From: Takakia lepidozioides
Taxonomy: Eukaryota; Streptophyta; Takakiopsida; Takakiales; Takakiaceae
Assembly (NCBI GenBank): GCA_030704615.1
Contig: CM060731.1
Span: 2,232,001-2,296,000 of the forward strand
Direction of reading: 5' to 3'
DNA: 64,000 nt
Below the pieces are notes generated by a model. It saw only the letters and a program-made list of their open reading frames with translations, ran no database searches and was not told where the DNA came from. Both the position numbers and the translations under genes were made by a program. Shown here one piece after another: positions 1 to 10,125 of this stretch (the stretch's first letter is position 1; the number at the start of each line of letters is the position of its first letter).

Positions 1-58
1 GGGACTCTCACCAGCAAAAGGGTGCTCGTTCGCAGAGGTTTGCTGATCCTAAGCAGTA
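1..58 (+). CDS. C-terminal end of the 3' extra ORF of LTR element 1
   Basis: The window opens inside a gypsy-type element. The reading frame ends in a Ser/Gln/Arg-rich tail (QQKGARSQRF...DPKQ) at a stop at 56-58. The same tail, with few changes, ends the last ORF of element 2 just before its 3' LTR (48440-48490). This identifies the piece as the end of the extra ORF that lies between integrase and the 3' LTR in this family. Its function is unknown. Confidence 0.6.
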
Positions 59-98
59 AACCATGAGGGCACGGCTTTTTGAGATGGGGAGGAATAAT

Positions 99-1189
99 AT
101 TAGAGGGCTGTCTGGGACTTAGACAGTTTTACAGGTTCTGTGGGGTACCCTTAATTTTGTGCAGACTTAAGGGTGGTAGACTCAAACCAACACAGGCCTT
201 AGGGGTGCAGACACAGGCCTTAGGGGTGGTAACAGGCTCACACAGTCAGCAGTCATAGGCTTACACAGCCTATCACAGTTAGCCACAGTCAGGTACAGTC
301 ACAGTCAGTCACAGCCCGACATAGCCCGACACAACACACAGTCGACACGGTCTGTCATAGTACTACACGTCACAGTCTGACACAGCCACAGTTAGACACA
401 GCCAGTCACAGCCTAACACAGTCACAGCCCGACACAGCCAATCACAGCCCAACACAGTCACAGCCCGACACAGCTTGGCACAACCCATCACAGCGTCACA
501 CAGGTCATAATTTAACACAGGGAGCGGTTATCACTGGCAGGGAATGAGTGTGCGGGAACGTCCACAGCAAGGGGAACGACAGTACTTACCACTGTCTTGG
601 CTGGCAGTTAGTTAGTTAGGCGGTTAGAACAGCTTGCAGAGACATTATGCAGAGTAACTACATGGAGTATCACTTCTTGGGGGACGGCGGACATCACTTC
701 TTGGGATCACTTCTGGAGCACTTATGGCATCAGGGAGAGAAGCACGATCTTGAGCATAGGAATGGAGAGCACAGTGGAGGAGGAGAGACGATCTGATGAT
801 GCTTGATACATGCAACCTATAGAGATGTATTGTAAGGCAGAATAGAGACACCATGGCTTTGGCCTGATACTTGATAGATATTAATATGATTCCTATTTCA
901 TATTCACACTGTGTAGAGAGACCTAAGTGAAGCTGTGGAATGAATGTTTAAGTAGATGGAACCTGGTAGATTGTAGAAGCAATCTGATACTTGATCATTG
1001 GCAGTAGGGTAACATATTAAACATGAATGCAAGAAGGAACCGATATTGGGAGGCACCCCCATGATACACTAGCTGTAGGTCATGACTGATTGTTCTGAGC
1101 AGGATGAGTACTTAGAGATATCCAACTCTTCTATCTTGGAGTTTCCACCTCGGATAGCAAAGGGATGGGTGAGTAAAAGCCGCTCAACA
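99..1189 (+). mobile_element. 3' LTR of gypsy element 1
   Basis: This stretch matches the two LTRs of element 2 (36504-37388 and 48529-49422) from the opening TTAGAGGRCTGTCTGGGAC to the closing GGGTGAGTAAAAGCCG...CAACA. It directly follows the same ORF tail and purine-rich tract that precede the 3' LTR of element 2. It is about 200 bp longer than the element 2 LTRs, mostly from a larger CACAGYC repeat tract at 230-510. The first two bases look mutated (AT instead of TG). The other LTR lies outside the window, so no target duplication can be tested. Confidence 0.8.
230..510 (+). repeat. Degenerate CACAGYC tandem tract in the LTR of element 1
   Basis: About 280 bp of irregular tandem units built on CACAGYC and GACACAGCC. 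It sits at the same LTR position as shorter tracts at 36625-36745 and 48645-48775. The copy number differs between LTRs, so it is an unstable minisatellite within the presumed U3 region. Confidence 0.8.
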
Positions 1190-2007
1190 ATTATTTACGC
1201 AAGCTGTCCACTACATGCAGACACGTCAAGCGGATTTGCTTTCCAAGACTCCACAAAGATCCTACCAGCATGGTGACGACACCACCTGCCACCACTGCCT
1301 ACTTGCGGAGAACAGGATGCCTCCCAAATGGTTCCGTTGAACGATCTCTTACACTCTATGTGTTCTTTTTATTTGTTGAGTTCTTACAGGGATAATACGT
1401 ATAAGCCAAAGCCCCCGGCCGGTGGGGCACTCTCTTCATATTTCTGCAAAACATGAGCTGTATAACCCCACTGTCGTTCATCATTGTCCTACCCCAAGAG
1501 ATACGGACGGGGTTCGCAAGATCCCCCTTCACATAGGTCTCTTTTCAACCGGGATACACCAGATAGCGCCCCAATACAGCTGCTCCCCCTAGTCGTCATC
1601 ACCAGGGAACCCGGATCTGCAACAAGCACTGCCCTTAGTGTTTACAGTGCTATGAAGCTCAAAGCACCATGTAACCCGAAAGTCAACCCTAAACCATAAA
1701 CCCTGAACCTCTAATTACATGAAAAAAGTCCATAACTTTCTTGGTGGTCCTTTGTAATAGGCAAATATATATTTTCAACGAAGGGAGTTTCTTTAATTCA
1801 TTCATTTTCCTCCTATAGAACAATTTGAAAATTCACTGTTTTTTAGGGTACTTAAAAATACATGAAATTTACATAATTAAATATTAATCTATTAGATTTG
1901 TCATTTTAGTTTCTTTAAGAAAAGTGTCTCTTTATAGTGATTCCTTTTTTCCATTTTGGTATGTGCCATGAAAGAAAAAAGTCCATAACGATAACATTTG
2001 TGTACTA
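1190..2007. other. Flank of element 1, no gene recognised
   Basis: I see no supported gene. The first 500 bp are of mixed composition with short open stretches. From about 1690 to 1990 the sequence is AT-rich and carries the 15-mer AAAAAAGTCCATAAC twice in direct orientation (1722-1736 and 1975-1989). Confidence 0.5.
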
Positions 2008-3489
2008 TTGCATTTGGCCATGACTTTTTCAGGTAGTCGGCTGCGTGTATACCCCGCCCGGATCATTCTTGGACCAGACACCAGTGGGCGTGTTGGCCCT
2101 GTCAACAAATGCTGCAGAGGTGTGATCTTGAAGGCCACACGACATATGTTTGCTCAAAGACCCGATTGGATTACATCTGCAACCACTACATGGAGATCCG
2201 CAGACTCTGTCAAACGCGGCGTTGCCCTGCGAGCGTACAACTTTTTGGGTGAAATTCCATGGCACTCACTTGCCACCAGTAATCCTGACTATATCTACAC
2301 CAAAGCACTCTCCCTCAGTCAGGTGCTCTTTCCTCATACTTGCGACAGATATGCTCAGATGCCTCAACCCCTTCTGCTCACTGGTCTTGTTCCAATACGC
2401 ATGTTCTGTGTTCTCCAACTCTCACCTACCACCCTCACGGCGGATCACTCCTCTCATCTTAGCCCTGAGACATTCCTGATATACTTTTTGACCTACCTTG
2501 CTTTACCATTAACACCTCTCCCCTTGTCTACCCCCAACATTGTTGCTTTTGACCTTCTCTCTTACATTAAGATACATACAGGTTGGCCACATTCCTTTAA
2601 CAGTACCATTTCTTGATTTACTTGATGGGTTTAGTACTACAGCTTCTAGGCTGGAACACAGGTTGCCGGCATGGTGGTTTATCTCTGAACCTGAGAACAT
2701 ATCAGCAAAATCAACACACGCTCGTCAGCTTGTCACCGGTTCACCACTACCTCAACTTCGCACTGCACCAGCGGTCCGCTGCAGACTCTCACAGCGTGGA
2801 TGCACACTCCATGCAAGCCACTTCAATAGTCTAGCTACTCCACTGACCGGAATGATTACTCCCACTCCTCCACGACCGTGCTTATCACCAACACTACTGG
2901 CTAGCCCCAAACTACCCAACAGTATTGCAGCGACAGGTCTCAACTACTGCAGTAAGCCACTCTCCTCCTGACTCTAGCAACGGCTACCCCTAATTTTTCC
3001 TTCTCCCATGAGCCCTATGTTGTACTGCCATCGTTCTTTGCTCACGCTAACAACTGGGACTGGTGGGCTATCTTGTATGTTGGCTGCAATAAGGCTACTT
3101 ATTTGTACTCCAGGTTCATCAAACGGATGCCGAAGCTGAAATATATATGTGGAGCATATGGCCAGCCACCAACCAACACCTACAACAAACAGCTAACTCC
3201 CACCAACTATACTGGCTTTACTCTAAAGGAAGCCTCATACCCCCCTGCTAATTGTGATGTCCCTGCTGCTTTCCATTACTCTTATCCGCTCTGGAGGTAT
3301 ACCACTGCCTTAAGCAAGCCAATGGTATGCCTCGCACTCCCCTCATCTGACTACCCTTTTTACTTAACCAAAACTACTCAGTTTAGCACAACCACAACGG
3401 TGGGGGGGGGGGGCTCCCATGTGAGCAGCTCACTTGAGCAGAATTCTGCTCACGGTCCTCGGATTCGAAGCCGACCGTGGGGCCTATAA
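2008..3489 (+). pseudogene. C-rich decayed coding-like region, unknown origin
   Basis: The plus strand is C-rich and carries long open stretches in changing frames, for example 2008-2616 and an open run from about 2990 to 3489. The second run has protein-like composition with many Trp and Tyr, including a WDWWAILYVG stretch. No domain is recognised. The strand bias toward C resembles the sense strand of the non-LTR elements in this window, so it may be an old retroelement. That is inference from composition only. Confidence 0.3.
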
Positions 3490-4053
3490 CCGCGGCCCAG
3501 AAACTCGCAGAAAACCTATTACCGCGGGGTTTAAAAAGCCAGAATATTGGGAATTTCTATTTGTATAGTTTCAAATAGCGAATAAGGTGTGCAAGTGGAT
3601 GAGTACTGAATGAATGTTGGATGAAAATAGATGGATGAATGAAGGATGGATGAATGAAAACAATGCCATCTGTACAACAATATTTATGTCAATGAAGGGT
3701 TGTTGGGTGGATGAAGGGTTATCAATGAAGGGTTGTTGAAGATTTCTCCCAGCAAGCAATTCCAAAGTTGGTTGGAATTTTTTGCCCGTCAATCATCAAT
3801 TGGGCCATGTTAGGAAGCACCTAGAATGAAGTTGTGTGCATTGACGGATGAGGATGAATCTGCATTGACCAGTGCTACCTATACCAGGATTATCCTTGAA
3901 TGTCTGTTGTTTACTTAAGGATTGACGTCCCGTTGTCACTGTGGACATATAAAGAAAGCGAAGAACTCAAAAATAATTTATGAGGATGAAACGAGTACAT
4001 TGTTTGTTCCATGCTTAGTCTAACTCTGAGCCATCATAACATGTCCACACATA
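3490..4053. repeat. GGATGAATG-rich intergenic sequence
   Basis: No gene is seen. From 3596 to about 3730 the sequence holds irregular tandem copies of GGATGAATG and ATGAAGGGTTGTTG. Similar GATGAA/TTCATCC-rich stretches occur at 56280-56480 and 62560-62615, always between elements or genes. Confidence 0.45.
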
Positions 4054-4126
4054 TTATTCATCTAAGTCTAAGTACTTAAGAACTCCGGATCTGGGATGTT
4101 TACACCCGCGCCTAGACATACTGGGG

Positions 4127-4580
4127 TCAGGGTATGAAGCCTCGGACATTCGAACTGCCATTGCTTCCGCCTTTTCCGTCTGTGTGTTGGACGTTGAGCT
4201 GGACTGAAGGGGGAGACGAACACTGTTGAAAAGGTCCGAGTCCCCCTCCATGCCAAAAAGGCTTCTCCCCGCCTTGCAAGCATGGTACGTGCACTTGCCT
4301 CAAACACAAATCCATAAACATTTTGAGGGGATGCCAAATGCTTGATGACATCAGAGTCCTAAAATGAAAAGGCAAGGGCGAGAACAAACCTGCGGAGAGA
4401 GAGAAGTCCACTACCCATGCCGAATGGTGGCTGCATGACTCCATGAGAGTTTGCATAAACGTTGGGGTTCTCTCCCTTGCACCTCTCCAAGGAGTGCCGT
4501 CTGGCCTTTTCAGAGTCTGGCTCGACTCCATGTAGTTGTAGAGCATGTCATCGACATGCGGCTCATAAGGGGGGTTGATT
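4127..4580 (-). CDS. Exon(s) with NPPY and DFSLSAG methyltransferase motifs
   Basis: The frame reads GVSINPPYEPHVDDML around 4540-4580, matching the N/D-PP-Y catalytic loop of amino-methyltransferases. About 50 residues later comes AWVVDFSLSAG, which fits the SAM-binding motif I (D-x-F/x-G-x-G). After a possible 31 bp intron a VYGFVFEA strand follows, where the acidic residue that contacts SAM is expected. The order PPY before motif I marks the permuted beta-class. Two frames overlap below 4290. The most likely C-terminus is the DLDE ending at 4054. Confidence 0.4.
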
Positions 4581-4773
4581 GAAACACCCTTTGTCGAAAA
4601 TCACAAAGCTGCGGACGGAGGACGGAGTCTTGGAGTTGCGAACCCTCCTAAGGCAGATAGCCTCAAACATCCTAGTCTGAAAAAGGCAAGGGTCACTTGT
4701 CATTGAAAATGCTTTGAAGTAGGCAGAAGTGACACACAACCCACAACGCACAACTCCTACGAAACCAGCATGT

Positions 4774-4805
4774 CTTTGTGATGATCGTGGACGATCATCA
4801 CAAAG
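4774..4805. repeat. 15+2+15 bp perfect hairpin
   Basis: Left arm 4774-4788 (CTTTGTGATGATCGT), two-base loop GG, right arm 4791-4805, a perfect reverse complement. It lies in an intron of the methylase-like gene, 104 bp from a second palindrome with the same GATGATCG core. Confidence 0.9.
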
Positions 4806-4908
4806 TCTCCAACAGCAAGGCGCTTTGAAGATGGAAAGGCTGTACAAAAAGACAGGAGACATATACAACCCGCCCTGCATACCCAACCAAAAGCCTGCAC
4901 GAAATTGC

Positions 4909-4928
4909 GATGATCGTCGACGATCATC
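4909..4928. repeat. 20 bp perfect palindrome
   Basis: GATGATCGTCGACGATCATC is its own reverse complement. It shares the core GATGATCGT...ACGATCATC with the hairpin at 4774-4805. Confidence 0.9.
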
Positions 4929-4999
4929 GATCATCACGACACAATCCAAGACCCTTTCCCAAACACAAACACCGGAAAACGCACAGTTAGAAATCGTAC

Positions 5000-5102
5000 C
5001 AGCTATCCGTACATTGCGTACTATGTCATCCTCCACAGGGTTGAAGTCATGATCAAGTAACTTACCGCGCTCATTGAAGCCAGCCGACTTTGTCTTCGAT
5101 TT
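5000..5102 (-). CDS. Short exon of the methylase-like gene
   Basis: A TTCAG acceptor (5104-5103) is followed by 34 codons starting KSKTKSAGFNERGKLLDHD and ending at a CTG/GTACGA donor (5000/4999). The internal sequence GGTAAGTT would also work as a donor, but the open frame continues through it. The piece lies between the CPPP exon and the NPPY exon. Its role is unknown. Confidence 0.35.
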
Positions 5103-5311
5103 CTGAAGGCAAAAAGCATAAAAGATGCGAGTCTGCAAACAAGCAGCAAATGTAAGTCGGCACCGATTTCCAACGTTCACAAGTGACTGTTGAGCACAAT
5201 TCGGCGCCGATTTATGGGAATGCCATAAGCGGTCCACATTACAATCCCGGAACAGCATAGACTGCAGCTACAAATGCCTGAAAAGAACATGAGAAGTTAC
5301 GGGAACGGTAC

Positions 5312-5668
5312 CGTGGTTTGAGACTCTAGCCCAGTGTGAAGAGGAATGGAATTCATGCAAGTCCACTTTTTTTTCATATATGTGAATGGGCTCCCTTCGA
5401 AGCCTATTTTGCGCATCACCTCCATTTCTGTTTGAGGGTCCCCTTTGCAGAAATCAACAAGGCAACCCGCATCGTCGAGTAAATGCCTGGACAAGGCCAG
5501 AGCGTAGTTCAGAATCTGCTCCCGCTTCTCATTCCATGGAGGAATCCCAGCAAACTTCCAAGGAACAGGGAGAGGCGCAGGAGGCGGGCAAATGATGATT
5601 GTCACGGATGCATACGAGGCGCGGCCGTTGCAAGAGATGGTTCCTGCTACAGAGGTAATCTGCATGCC
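5312..5668 (-). CDS. Exon with CPPP loop and methylase-like strand-helix pattern
   Basis: The exon starts after a CACAG acceptor and reads SVTIIICPPPAPLPVPWKFA. A segment with LSRHLLDDAGCLVDFC follows. Hydrophobic strand, proline loop, helix and then a GCLVDFC strand resemble motif IV to V of Rossmann-fold methyltransferases. The usual Asp, Asn or Ser before PPY/W is Cys here. Because NPPY occurs in a later exon, this loop may not be the catalytic one. The donor is GTACCG at 5311. Confidence 0.35.
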
Positions 5669-5899
5669 CTGTGATTTTTACAAGCTTGTTGTCCAGCGTC
5701 TGCAAACAAGAGGAGGGAATGCACCGTGGCCGAAAGAAGCTGAGACGGTCTCTGATTTTTTGAAAAAACACCCTAGTCCCTCGAGACAGTCCGTGCGGCG
5801 TTCCCTTGCAGTGGAGTCCAGTAAGACAGGAGCAGATCTTGTTCTGGTAGATATTCCAGATGGTCAAAAAGTTCCCCTTGTTTTGGCCGCGCCTCCCCC

Positions 5900-6296
5900 G
5901 TGTCAGTGCTCCTGGAGAAGTGTCGATCCCCGTACGCGCCACCTTCTTTTGCTTCTGTTTTCTGGTCCTCTTCTTCTGCTGCGCTGCAGCTGTCTGTAAA
6001 GTCTCTTCCGCATGCTCCAAATTCTGCGCTGCCGCATTTATCAACTCTCCTCGTCGACTCTCGGAGACAAGCGGAAGTGGAATGGCAACCAGTGTCCCAG
6101 TACGAATGTACTGCCCATGTATTCTGGACTCCTCTTTCGGAATAAAATTTGGTGGACAATCCAGCCACCAGTAGCATTGCTCGGTAAAAATTTGAGTATA
6201 CTCCACAAGCTGTTTGTCGTTGTACATGGAGCACTCTGACCTCAACCCCGCCCGTGCTATCATTATTGCAGGCATCTCGACGATATACCCATGTGG
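5900..6296 (-). CDS. Probable exon with Gln/Lys/Arg-rich tail
   Basis: After a TTTGTAG acceptor (6298-6297) the frame opens with a PHGYIVEMP segment and continues through CYWWLDCPPNFIPKEES and LVAIPLPLV. It then enters a low-complexity Gln/Lys/Arg run (about 5940-6030). Below about 5900 a second frame, with LEYLPEQDLLLSYWTP, looks more protein-like than the first. A frameshift or an unrecognised intron therefore lies here. The CPP in this exon is not the catalytic PPY of the later exon. Confidence 0.3.
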
Positions 6297-6750
6297 CTAC
6301 AAATCGAAATTACAGTACATGTTCCAAATGCCACCTTATTAGAGAACAAGTCCAAAGAAGACATTGCCACAGAAAATCGGCGCCGATTTCCCATGGAACA
6401 CAATTACAGAGAATTGCACTTGGTACAAAGGATATTTGGCACCGATTGCAGTTGGAAGGGAAAACAACAACCTCCTATATTTGGGGCATATTATATTGAA
6501 GACATCATGAAACTAAATGCAGGCAAAGGATAATCGGCGCGATTCCTCACGCCCAGCGAACTAAATCGCGAAAGCAAATGGGGAATCGGTGCCGAGTTCC
6601 CATGCAAGTCACTAAGTTATTACAATTACATTGGTAGGCTCGGGTGATGTGTAGTCGGCGCCGATTACCCTGCCAGTGCATCTGACCCCTCCATTGTTCT
6701 TTACCTCACTGTGCCAGAAAAAGTGACAGGAAAAAAGGGGAGAGAAATAC

Positions 6751-6972
6751 CTGTACACGAGTCTCATGGCTGGCAACAGTTTGCCTGGCTGCTCCAGAAT
6801 AAGAACGCGACCATCAGCCGTCTTGCAGTAGAATAGCTCCTTCCAATACGTGTCGCGGAATTTGAAAACCCACAGCTGCACCGATTCTAGTTCTGGGGCC
6901 TCCTCTCGCGTAGGGCAGCCGCAGATGACCACCCTCAACCAAAATGGACAGCTGTCGCTCGGCCTCCTGCAT
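6751..6972 (-). CDS. Probable exon between the helical block and the methylase part
   Basis: An open frame of about 74 codons contains LWVFKFRDTYWKELFYCKT and then a VLILEQPGKLLPAMRL segment. It ends at a GTACAG/GTATTT donor (6751/6750). The start is uncertain because two CAG acceptors lie within 20 bp of each other. The composition is that of a folded protein. Function is not recognised apart from its place in the gene. Confidence 0.35.
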
Positions 6973-7096
6973 TTGCTGCACCCACACAGAAACCCAATCA
7001 GTAACATTGCGGCCCATTTTTCCTTCAGAGGACATCACCCAAACCAACCTTACACCCCCAACAGACGAAAACAACTCTATTAATAAGCATTTTTAC

Positions 7097-7600
7097 CTGC
7101 CACCGCCACGTGGCCTTATCCAGCCAGTCGCCAAGTGCCGTCTCCGGACATCTATTGGCCGTGGGAAATGTCAGTTTGGTCCGGGTCGCAAAGTAGGAGT
7201 TCCACAACTTCAACCAGGCATTCTTGCACTTCGGTGAAACACAGGACGATGCAACCATCTGTAACTTGTCAAGTGTCATCTCAAACAGGAATTCTGTATC
7301 CAGGGCAGGATCACAGATGGCGCTGTACATTCCTATCTTGCTGTGCATTTTTGTTCGATATGCAGCCAGGTTCTTCTGCAGCGCCTTGTCGATGAGCTTT
7401 TCGTTCTCTGGTATTTCGGGAAGATGAGCGTAAGCTGCCAATGTGGCGTTGGTCGTTTTTTGCAGGCCGTCTGCGCCTATGTACTCAACCAGTGCTTCAC
7501 GAGTGAGAGTCATCCAGCTGTCCCGCTTGTTCTTGCATTTCTCGAAGACTTCCGCAGAGAATACTCCCTCGTACTGTTCCAGAGGTGTCATTGCGCAAAT
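7097..7600 (-). CDS. Exon of 168 codons in the ParB-methylase-like gene
   Basis: This is the cleanest exon of the locus. It has a polypyrimidine tract and CCAG acceptor just before 7600, an uninterrupted frame, and a CAG/GTAAAA donor at 7097/7096. The product is helical and Lys/Leu-rich with a CVSPKCKNAWLKLWNSYFAT stretch near its end. I recognise no named domain. It lies between the ParB-like exon and the methyltransferase motifs and may be a linker or a target-recognition region. Confidence 0.45.
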
Positions 7601-8110
7601 CTGGAAGTAGAAAAGTTTGTGGGAAAGGTCCGTTTTCACATTTCCCTCTGATGTTACGCTGATTAAAGATCACGTTCACAACACCACGGTCAGAAATATG
7701 GAAGGCCCCCGAGGTGAGGAAGCAGCTAATCGGCGCCAACTTATTCAACTTCAAAAGTCCTACAGTGAATGTGGCATTGACTATGGCAGTGAAAATACAG
7801 ATCGCAGACAAAAAATCGAAACAGTCAGGGAGCAGTACAGTAGTATTTCATTACAACGAAATAAAAACACACTGCATTCGCAAATCGGCGCCGAATTGTG
7901 TAAGCAGGCATATCAAAACTTCCAAATTCAAAGCAAGTTTCGCAATACAAACGTAATTCGGCGCCGATTAGTATTCTGGTTTTGGCAATCGAATTCCCCA
8001 TAGGACGCTCACATGAGCACAAATCTCGTCGGCTTTAATGGCCTTTACAATCCTTCGAATGCTCACATGAGCACACACAGTGGGAAACAAAATAAGTAAA
8101 AAATACTTAC

Positions 8111-8326
8111 TGGTTCATGCGTCTCACTGCCGCACGGACAATAGGCAAGTCCTCGTTCCTCACATCCATGATCTTTGACACGAACGTGCCACTCGAAATC
8201 ATGGGGGTGTTGCTCATGGATAACCTCCATCCACGCCAGCCATCTATGGTTGCCATCGAATATGTACAACCATTTGTTTGACAGGAACTCCCATTCCGTT
8301 CCAGCAATTCGCTCTTGAGAGAGAGA
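8111..8326 (-). CDS. Exon with ParB/sulfiredoxin-like motif
   Basis: The exon reads LYIFDGNHRWLAWMEV around 8215-8265. DG-x-HR is the core signature of ParB/Srx-fold domains, where it binds nucleotide or DNA. It is followed by a Cys/His-containing segment and ends at a perfect GTAAGT donor (8110-8105). The upstream frame runs straight into the 3' end of non-LTR element B1 at about 8326, so the natural start of the domain is missing. An HNH-like reading of the His and Cys residues is possible but weaker. Confidence 0.4.
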
Positions 8327-9266
8327 GAAGACTCCGGCCGGAGCCGGCGTAACTAAGAGCCACTTTGCCTTGCGGCTACTACCCCTGTCGAGGGTGGGCC
8401 CTATGATAAAACTGGTGCCCGATAGGGCACCAGTTAACCAGAGGTGGGTATGCACGGGTGGGTTAGTGGTGGCAGGGAGGGGTTTACCCCTCCCCTGGGG
8501 GGGTACCCCGGGGAGGGCCCCGGGTGCTTGGGGTAATGCAGTGGTCTAGTTTTTTTTTATTGGTGATAATGGCAGTGAGAGAGCGAAGAGCTGTGAGGTG
8601 AATAGCTTGGAAGCATTTGTGGATTGGGGAGATTGGGATGTGAAAAATTTTGTGCAGGTCTTTAATGCTGGCATTGTGGATGCCGCCTCTGGTGCCTGCT
8701 GTGATGACGGTGAGGGGACCAGTGCGTCATCCTTGGCGGCGGATAGCTAGGATGAGGGGGGCATTTTTTTGTCTTTTCTCTAAGATAACGTCTTGTGGAT
8801 AGCGGTCATGGCAGAATGTGAATTCGATGAAGTGTATAGTGAGTGATATGGTGGGTGTGATGGGGGGTGAGGCTTTTGTGGACAAGCCTTGCACCAATAG
8901 GATGTCTAGACATAGTCTGGCAAGGCAGGTGCATGTTTGAGAGGTACATATGCAGGGGAGTAGCCAGGGTGGGACCGTGTGATCAGGTGGTCGGCCTTGG
9001 TATGTGCTGGCATTGAGGAATGTGTACCATCTGGTTTCGGCACGACTAAGGAGTAATTTGTGGATGTGCCAAACTGCTTGGTTATGGCGGGTGATGTGTA
9101 GGCCGTGTATAATGGGGTGTGTGCATTGGCTAAGTAGGTGTGGCCAGGTGTCTCATTCCTGGTGGGTGTTGGAGCATACGGTGGATGTGGTGTGTGGGGG
9201 GTGTGTGGGGGCCTGTAGCCGTGCCTTGTTGGGTTTGCTATTACGAAAAAGGGGCGGGGTGTTATC

Positions 9267-9746
9267 CTATGTTGGGATGGTCTGTTTGTGAGGAAGTGTG
9301 ATGCCCGTTTTTAGTTTGTGTACTTGTATAAGTAGTTTGTGAAGATCATGGAAGAAAGGAGGGGAAATGTAGGCCGAGATGGGGTTTTGTATTAATAAGA
9401 TGAGAGTTAGGGATGGTTCCTTTTGCTGGAGGTATTTGGGGAGAGGGGGGGTATGTGTGTATTTAAGTTGATTTGGCTCAATGGTTGCTATTAGATGAGT
9501 GCCTGCGGGAAGACATAGGAGGGGATGGGAGTCATCAGGCGAGTTTTGTTGGGTGAGAATAAGTATGGTGAGGTTGGTAGGGGAAGCCTTAGCAGCCAGG
9601 GGCGCCCATTGGAGAGCTTTGTGTGTCGCAAGCCCTGGTGGGGGGTGGGCAAGGCCATTGCCGGACCATGTGTGTTGGGTAGCAGTACTAGTGGCTCCAA
9701 AAAGGTAGTCTCTATGGTGTGGGCTGGCATATGTGATTATTTCCAT
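9267..9746 (-). pseudogene. Second mid-ORF fragment of non-LTR copy B1
   Basis: In the next frame B1 matches B2 through HRDYLFGATSTATQHTWSGN, against HPRDCIFGAIGSASQHTWAG in B2, and on to a FFHDLHKLLIQVH segment. The frame change relative to 9712-10125 shows a small indel. The stop near 9267 lies where RNase H should begin but is absent. Confidence 0.55.
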
Positions 9747-10125
9747 GGGGCAGGTAAGGGGGGCTGGAAAATATGAGTGTGTGAGTTGGAATGAGTTGAT
9801 GAGTAGTGTGAGGATGTCTTGGGGGGAAGGTACTCTGAGTGCATGCCTGTGCTAGCCGGTTTGGGGAGCGTGGCTGTTTTGGGGGGGTGTCTTTGAGATA
9901 TCTTTGAACTAGCCAGTCTATTTCGGTGGCAAAGTCCTGTTTGGGGGGTTGGAGAGATGGTATATGGCTTGGGGCATTGGAGTATTTCTCCCATAACCAT
10001 TTGAGACGGCTATTCGGGATTAAGCTTATGAATCTTCCGTATTTATCGTAGATATTAGAGAAGCGCGGGCCCATGTATATCATGGGGGAGTCGTGGTTAA
10101 TGTCATTGTCAGGGTTGCATTCCAT
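9712..10125 (-). pseudogene. Mid-ORF fragment of non-LTR copy B1
   Basis: The frame begins with ECNPDNDINHDSP, parallel to ECNPDKDILHISP in B2. It continues with a GRFISLIPNSRLKWLWEKYS segment that parallels B2's GRYMRLIPNDRLAWLW. A Pro/Thr/His-rich linker follows. In B2 this block connects the chromodomain to RNase H. No enzymatic motif is present. Confidence 0.6.

Larger units (their letters stand above)
5156..7967. repeat. Ten dispersed copies of the TCGGCGCCGA palindrome
   Basis: Perfect cores at 5201-5210, 6377-6386, 6655-6664, 7885-7894 and 7958-7967. Near copies are at about 5156-5167 (TCGGCACCGA), 6436-6445, 6534-6543, 6586-6595 (TCGGTGCCGA) and 7730-7739. Most are flanked by AA or AAT on the left and TT on the right, making a 12-14 bp palindrome. 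All fall in the non-coding gaps between exon-like blocks of the methylase-like gene. I saw none elsewhere in the window. Confidence 0.85.
4054..8326 (-). pseudogene. ParB-like plus DNA methyltransferase-like split gene, broken at its 5' side
   Basis: A multi-exon minus-strand gene. From 5' to 3' the exon-like blocks are: ParB/Srx-like (8111-8326), a novel helical block (7097-7600), about 6751-6972, about 5900-6296, 5312-5668, 5000-5102 and about 4127-4580. Several borders are canonical (GTAAGT donor at 8110, acceptor TTCCAG before 7600, donor at 7096). Motif order is DGNHR, then a CPPP-type loop, then NPPY, then DFSLSAG. This resembles permuted (beta-class) N4/N6 DNA methylases, which in bacteria and phages are often joined to a ParB-like domain. 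Frame changes near 5900 and 4290, and the insertion of a non-LTR element at 8326 that removes everything upstream, make this copy probably non-functional. The family assignment rests on motifs only. Confidence 0.45.

Noticed and set aside
230-510. CRISPR-like array
   Set aside because: The units are short, degenerate and contiguous with no unique spacers, and lie in a eukaryotic LTR.
5592-5999. Plus-strand ORF opposite the methylase-like exons
   Set aside because: It overlaps minus-strand exons with clear splice borders and motifs. The plus frame has no features of its own.
9004-9291. Plus-strand Trp/Cys/Val-rich ORF
   Set aside because: It is the antisense of the C-rich sense strand of non-LTR copy B1.
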